From: Streptomyces sp. P9-A2
GTDB lineage: Bacteria; Actinomycetota; Actinomycetes; Streptomycetales; Streptomycetaceae
Reading direction: 5' to 3'
Assembly (NCBI RefSeq): GCF_036634175.1
Contig: NZ_JAZIFX010000001.1
Location: 2,542,001 to 2,606,000 of the forward strand
DNA: 64,000 nucleotides
Shown: piece by piece, positions 62,805-64,000 of the stretch
Layout of the letters: every line of letters starts with the position of its first letter
Position numbering within the stretch: the first letter of the stretch is position 1
Position numbers and translations under genes: made by a program
The notes under the pieces: generated by a model
Seen by the model: only the letters and a program-made list of their open reading frames with translations
Databases searched by the model: none
What the model was told of the DNA's origin: nothing

Positions 62805-64000
62805 TTACACGCCGTCCTGACGGTCCAGCACCGACGCGAGTGCCTGCTCGAAGCCGCTGGCACGGGCCGCGCCCGCCGTCGGGTCCTGCTGCCGCACGTC
62901 GATGACATGGCCGGTGAGCTCGGAGAGCAGCACGTCCAGGGACGTACGGGCCACCGCCTCCGAGGACAGCAGACTGCCCGCCGGCTCCTGGCCGAAAGCC
63001 TTGGTCCGCATCGGCGTGGCGGTGCGCTCCGGGTTGACGCAGTTGACGCGGACACCCTCGCCGGCCCACTCGTCGGCCAGCGCCTGGGTGAGGTTCACCA
63101 TCGCGGCCTTGGTGGAGGAGTAGAGGCTGTACTCGGCGCGCCCCCGGGTGTAGCTGCTGGAGGTGTAGAGCAGCAGCTGGCCCTTGCTCTCGGCGAGGTA
63201 CTTGTAGGCCGACCGGGCGATCTGCACGGGGGCCAGGTAGTTGACCTTCAGCGCCTCCTCGATGGTGGCGTTGTCGGTCTCGGCCAGCTTCCCGATGCGC
63301 AGCACACCGGCCGTGTTGACGACGTAGTCGATGCGGCCGGTCTCGGCGTACGCCTTGGACAGCGCGTCGTCGACCTCCTCCGGGTTCTCCACGTGGGTGC
63401 CGGTGGTGGAGCGGCCGAGCGCGTACACCGTGGCGCCGTAGGACTCGGCGAGCTCGCAGATGTCCTTGCCGATGCCGTACGAACCGCCGAAGACGACGAC
63501 GGTCCTGCCGGTGAGCAGCTCGCGATAGGCGGCCTCCCCCATCTGCTCGGGGGTGGCCGTGGAGGCGAGCTGGAACAGCTTGTCGGCGATGAAGACGTCG
63601 ACCGGCTGGGTGACCTTCATGTTGTACTCGTCGCCCGCGACGACGTGGATCGGCACGTCGGGCAGGTACTTGAGTACGACCGAGCAGTCGTCCGTGGCCT
63701 GGAAGTTGGGGTCGTTGGCGGCGACCTCGTAGGCACGGCGGATCGTGGACAGCTTGAACGCCTGCGGGGTCTGGCCGCGGCGCAGCCGGGCGCGGTCCGG
63801 GATCTCGGTGATGAACTCGCCGTCGTCGCCGTGGGTCCGCGTGACGATGATGGTGTCGGCGGACGGGATGGCCACGTCGACGGCCTGGTAACGCTCCAGG
63901 GCGCTCACACAGTCGTCGATGACGCGCTGCGACAGCAGGGGGCGGACGGCGTCGTGGAAGAGGACGTTGCGGTCCTCGCCCTCGGCCAGGCCCTCGCCGA
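62805..64000 (-). CDS. bifunctional cytidylyltransferase / SDR oxidoreductase (TarIJ-like), 5' end beyond window
   Basis: The C-terminal ~398 residues. Upstream of 63908 the frame continues to the window edge (DRNVLFHDAVRPLLSQRVID), so the start is outside. The first part is the end of an IspD/TarI-like cytidylyltransferase (RRGQTPQAFKLSTIRRAYEVA, ATDDCSVVLKYLPDVPIHVVAGDEYNMKVTQPVD). A short-chain dehydrogenase follows (TVVVFGGSYGIGKDICELAESYGATVYALGRSTT, VVNTAGVL, YSLYSSTKAAMVNLTQALADEW with YxxxK). It would reduce and activate an alditol phosphate to the CDP form used by the two transferases. The stop is TAA at 62805. Confidence 0.88.
   Translation of the reverse strand, partial: GEGLAEGEDRNVLFHDAVRPLLSQRVIDDCVSALERYQAVDVAIPSADTIIVTRTHGDDGEFITEIPDRARLRRGQTPQAFKLSTIRRAYEVAANDPNFQATDDCSVVLKYLPDVPIHVVAGDEYNMKVTQPVDVFIADKLFQLASTATPEQMGEAAYRELLTGRTVVVFGGSYGIGKDICELAESYGATVYALGRSTTGTHVENPEEVDDALSKAYAETGRIDYVVNTAGVLRIGKLAETDNATIEEALKVNYLAPVQIARSAYKYLAESKGQLLLYTSSSYTRGRAEYSLYSSTKAAMVNLTQALADEWAGEGVRVNCVNPERTATPMRTKAFGQEPAGSLLSSEAVARTSLDVLLSELTGHVIDVRQQDPTAGAARASGFEQALASVLDRQDGV

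Overview
The window reads as a Streptomyces (or very close actinomycete) chromosome. Evidence: very high GC with G/C third positions, frequent GTG/TTG starts, tandem 'TAnnnT then start codon' leaderless promoters, and family content typical of the genus (DUF5753 HTH/DUF397/ATP-binding trio, DUF3097, LytR_C protein, actinobacterial MITE). Gene order hrcA-dnaJ ... hemW ... fadD-lepA-rpsT-holA ... comEC-comEA-degV-leuS ... rsfS-LCP-nadD ... proA-proB followed by wall-glycopolymer genes matches, from memory, the S. coelicolor SCO2549-SCO2590 neighbourhood. Homology calls are recognition from memory; no search was run.

Layout. 1-12.4 kb is mostly core: the N-terminus of a tricorn-type protease, two small hypotheticals, rsmE/nitronate monooxygenase (4-nt overlap), hrcA-dnaJ with a perfect CIRCE operator, a metallo-hydrolase, DUF3097, an Uma2 nuclease-like gene, hemW and a SpoIIE-type phosphatase. 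12.4-24 kb is an accessory island wedged between the phosphatase and fadD. It holds one intact DUF4291 gene and at least three broken DUF4291 copies, a 34-bp repeat shared by the broken copies, an IS607-type element (serine recombinase plus a TnpB lacking the zinc finger), an ATP-binding/HTH/DUF397 trio, an IS21 element with exact ends and a 5-bp target duplication, a MerR/membrane-protein pair, a leucine-rich-variant repeat protein, and a decayed copy of the 3' end of fadD with its downstream flank.

24-37 kb returns to core (fadD, lepA, rpsT, holA, comEC, comEA, degV) but is interrupted at about 30.7-32.0 kb by 1.3 kb of AT-rich, non-Streptomyces-like DNA. It replaces the 3' end of comEC and the 5' part of an arylamine N-acetyltransferase gene. 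37-45 kb holds leuS, preceded by a 12-residue leader peptide with three consecutive leucine codons and an intrinsic terminator (a textbook attenuator). It also holds a diheme-cytochrome-like membrane protein coupled to a NuoF/ferredoxin fusion, and two identical tRNA-Ala(GGC) genes flanking two tiny zinc-binding proteins. A MITE with 22-bp perfect inverted repeats supplies the stop codon of a phosphatase gene.

45-56 kb carries ribosome silencing (rsfS), an LCP/LytR_C wall protein, nadD, an M48 protease, two related membrane proteins and the proline genes proA/proB. 56.9-64 kb is a wall-polymer cluster: two paralogous CDP-glycerol-glycerophosphotransferase-like membrane enzymes, a GT2 glycosyltransferase and a cytidylyltransferase/SDR fusion. 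Together these could make CDP-activated alditol and assemble it into an anionic wall polymer.

Several long tandem minisatellites (8-bp, 10-bp, 12-bp and about 27-bp units) and strong hairpin terminators occupy the intergenic spaces.
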